Shown in pieces: positions 7,346-8,271 of a DNA stretch of 8,271 bases. Source of the DNA: Devosia equisanguinis (lineage in GTDB: Bacteria > Pseudomonadota > Alphaproteobacteria > Rhizobiales > Devosiaceae); assembly GCA_945888565.1 (NCBI GenBank), contig CAMDAL010000167.1, forward strand, positions 1 to 8,271. Reading direction: 5' to 3'. Under the pieces are notes generated by a model. The model was not told where the DNA came from. It ran no database searches and was given only the letters and a program-made list of their open reading frames with translations. Positions within the stretch are counted from its first letter, which is position 1. Each line of letters opens with the position of its first letter. Made by a program: the position numbers and the translations under genes.

Positions 7346-7367
7346 TCCGGCGCGGACCAAATCACAA
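7339..7367 (-). promoter_or_regulatory. Possible promoter of the mannosidase gene
   Basis: On the minus strand, TTGTGA (7367-7362) and TTACAA (7344-7339) are separated by 17 bases. The -35 box matches 4 of 6 consensus positions and the -10 box is weak. Overlap of the -10 box with the palindrome at 7330-7345 would suit a repressed promoter. Confidence is low because of the weak -10 box. Confidence 0.3.
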
Positions 7368-7423
7368 AGGGCCGTTCCTGCCTAGTGACCGCGGAGGCAA
7401 AATCCCACCCAGAATGCGACCCT

Positions 7424-7452
7424 TTGCATCTGATGCCCCGGCTCGCTATGTG
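7424..7452 (+). promoter_or_regulatory. Possible promoter of the small-gene operon
   Basis: TTGCAT (7424-7429) and TATGTG (7447-7452) are separated by 17 bases. Transcription would begin near the AAAGGAG site at 7459-7465, giving a very short leader. The boxes are moderate matches and no other candidate was better. Confidence 0.35.
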
Positions 7453-7471
7453 AAAAGCAAAGGAGCCTCCC

Positions 7472-7735
7472 ATGTCGAGCCGTGCCCACACCCAGACCTC
7501 CATGGAACGCCGCGTCCGCCGCCTCGGCCGGCCGTTCAACGTCAGCCTGCTCGTCGCCCAGAAGCTCAACCCCAAGATCGAGGCGCATGGCGGCTACATG
7601 CTGCGCGACGACGACACCAAGCAGATCGTCTTCGGCAACGCCGGCTACGAGTACTCCGCCGACCTCGACGAGGTCGAAGCCTTCCTAACCGAGTCTCGTG
7701 AAGCCATGCATGCGGAGCGCAAAAAGAAGAAGTAG
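7472..7735 (+). CDS. Small conserved-looking hypothetical protein, 87 residues
   Basis: The start is supported by AAAGGAG (7459-7465), 6 bases before the ATG; a second in-frame ATG at 7502 has no ribosome binding site. The protein has a basic N-terminus (MERRVRRLGRPF), a middle part with NVSLLVAQKLNPKIEAHGGY, then a strand-like DDTKQIVFGNAGYEYSADLDEVEAFL, and ends in KKKK. No signal peptide, membrane segment or cysteine is visible, so it is a small soluble cytoplasmic protein. The codon use is as GC-rich as the housekeeping genes, and the patterned acidic helix after GYEYSADL looks like a folded domain rather than a chance frame. I do not recognise the family. It is the first of three closely spaced genes, 5 bp before the next. 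Confidence 0.8.
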   Translation: MSSRAHTQTSMERRVRRLGRPFNVSLLVAQKLNPKIEAHGGYMLRDDDTKQIVFGNAGYEYSADLDEVEAFLTESREAMHAERKKKK

Positions 7736-7740
7736 CGTCC

Positions 7741-7974
7741 ATGACCTCACTGATCGACAACGAGCGCACCAAGTTGTTGGCGAATGCCCTCGATCGAGCA
7801 TCGACCGCGTGCCTGACTGTCGGTGTCGTGGCCCCCTTGGCCGCCGCGCTCTACAACTTCGGTGGAGTAACGATCCAGCCATGGGTCGTGGTGCTTGGCG
7901 TCGTCATTTGGCTTTCGGGTGCAGTCGTACTACATTTGACTGCCAGATCCGTTCTGGGAGGACTGACGCAATGA
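7741..7974 (+). CDS. Small hypothetical membrane protein, two transmembrane segments, 77 residues
   Basis: After a short polar N-terminus (MTSLIDNERTKLLANALDRA) there are two hydrophobic helices, at about residues 22-40 (ACLTVGVVAPLAAALYNF) and 47-67 (PWVVVLGVVIWLSGAVVLHL), joined by a short GGVTIQ turn and followed by a basic end (ARSVL). A helical hairpin in the inner membrane with both ends cytoplasmic is the likely topology. The ribosome binding site is only the GA-rich tail of the preceding gene (AAGAAGAAG), so it probably depends on coupling. Its stop overlaps the next start as ATGA. Codons are noticeably less GC-rich than in the left part of the window. Function unknown. Confidence 0.75.
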   Translation: MTSLIDNERTKLLANALDRASTACLTVGVVAPLAAALYNFGGVTIQPWVVVLGVVIWLSGAVVLHLTARSVLGGLTQ

Positions 7975-8093
7975 CATTTCTGGAGTTGTTTGCCTTCGTG
8001 ATCGTGCCGGTCATCGTCGTGGCGATCGGAGTGACGGGCGCCTGGCTGCACAGTCGTAGCCTCCAGCGGCACCGCAATACTCCTGCCGAATAG
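7971..8093 (+). CDS. Tiny hypothetical single-span membrane protein, 40 residues
   Basis: The start ATG overlaps the stop of the preceding gene (ATGA, 7971-7974) and is preceded by GGGAGGA (7956-7962) at 8 bases, a strong ribosome binding site inside the upstream gene. One hydrophobic helix spans about residues 4-26 (LELFAFVIVPVIVVAIGVTG), followed by a basic tail (HSRSLQRHR), which predicts a cytoplasmic C-terminus. The overlap and site argue that it is truly translated and that it may pair with the two-helix protein just before it. I do not recognise the family. Too short for confident homology by eye. Confidence 0.65.
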   Translation: MTFLELFAFVIVPVIVVAIGVTGAWLHSRSLQRHRNTPAE

Positions 8094-8176
8094 ACCGCCA
8101 GTTGTAGCGTCGGCATGCGGTAGCCAGTAATTACCCACCCCTTCGGCAGGCCGCGTTTTGACCGTTCTGGGCGCGT

Positions 8177-8271
8177 TCAGGCGAGGGTAGCGAGGATGAC
8201 ATCGAAGGGATTTGCGCCTTTGAGCCGCGCGGTGTCGATTGTCGTTCGCACGTCCGCCTCGGCCTTTGCGG
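8177..8271 (-). CDS. Probable transposase, C-terminal fragment (cut by window edge)
   Basis: The last 30 codons of a minus-strand gene enter from the right edge and stop at TGA (8179-8177). The ending VRTTIDTARLKGANPFDVIL resembles the C-terminal helix of DDE transposases, in which a 'TA(K/R)L-G--P' pattern is common, for instance in IS66-type proteins. The family call rests on this short match only. The 83 bp between it and the small-gene operon (8094-8176) shows no gene and could contain the insertion sequence end; a GTAGCGTCGGCATGCGG stretch begins at 8104, but no matching inverted repeat can be checked within the window. Confidence 0.45.
   Translation of the reverse strand, partial: AKAEADVRTTIDTARLKGANPFDVILATLA

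Noticed and set aside
4727..7453. A 908-codon open frame on the plus strand opposite the mannosidase gene
   Set aside because: It is antisense to a clear GH38 enzyme with all motifs intact. Its translation is rich in arginine, histidine and proline with no recognisable domain, as expected for a GC-rich shadow frame.
7698..7970. Upstream open extension of the 40-residue membrane protein frame
   Set aside because: It overlaps two better supported genes in another frame and has no ribosome binding site; the ATG at 7971 has a strong site and the ATGA overlap.
1..8271. CRISPR array, tRNA, rRNA or integration site
   Set aside because: No regularly spaced repeats, no tRNA-like TTCGANTC arm with acceptor stem and no rRNA-like sequence were seen on either strand.

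Overview
This GC-rich window (about 67-77% GC in the lines I counted, falling to about 59% near the right end) looks like an alphaproteobacterial chromosome. The overall protein style suggests Hyphomicrobiales, possibly Devosia or a relative. That placement is from memory of protein style, not a search.

Layout, left to right. (1) 1-374: the 3' end of a sugar/glycerol-type ABC-importer ATPase (TOBE domain), plus strand. (2) 395-467: a GC-rich REP-like palindromic element. (3) 499-2017: a sulfatase-superfamily gene of the phosphonate monoester hydrolase type, split by one extra base in a CCCTTTC stretch. (4) 2028-2084: a second REP-like inverted repeat between convergent genes. (5) 2122-3195, minus: rsgA, a circularly permuted ribosome-assembly GTPase with a TTG start. 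Its 5' region (3196-3363) has a TTGACA promoter, a 14-codon open reading frame with a near-perfect ribosome binding site, and GGAATTCC segments that could form mutually exclusive hairpins, one of which hides the rsgA ribosome binding site. (6) 3432-4268, plus: a 3-mercaptopyruvate-type sulfurtransferase, divergent from rsgA. (7) 4277-7318, minus: a 1013-residue GH38 alpha-mannosidase converging on the sulfurtransferase with 8 bp between them. A LacI-type palindrome lies just upstream of its start. (8) 7472-8093, plus: three tightly packed small genes (87, 77 and 40 residues; the last two are predicted membrane proteins) with no recognised function. (9) 8177-8271, minus: the C-terminal end of a probable transposase, cut by the window edge.

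The ABC ATPase, sulfatase-like hydrolase and mannosidase fit a soil or plant-associated heterotroph that imports and breaks down sugar-linked and ester-linked substrates. rsgA and the sulfurtransferase are housekeeping genes. The right end looks like accessory DNA: lower GC, small genes of unknown function and a transposase remnant. The most interesting candidate for something undescribed is the leader upstream of rsgA. No CRISPR array, rRNA or tRNA gene was seen.
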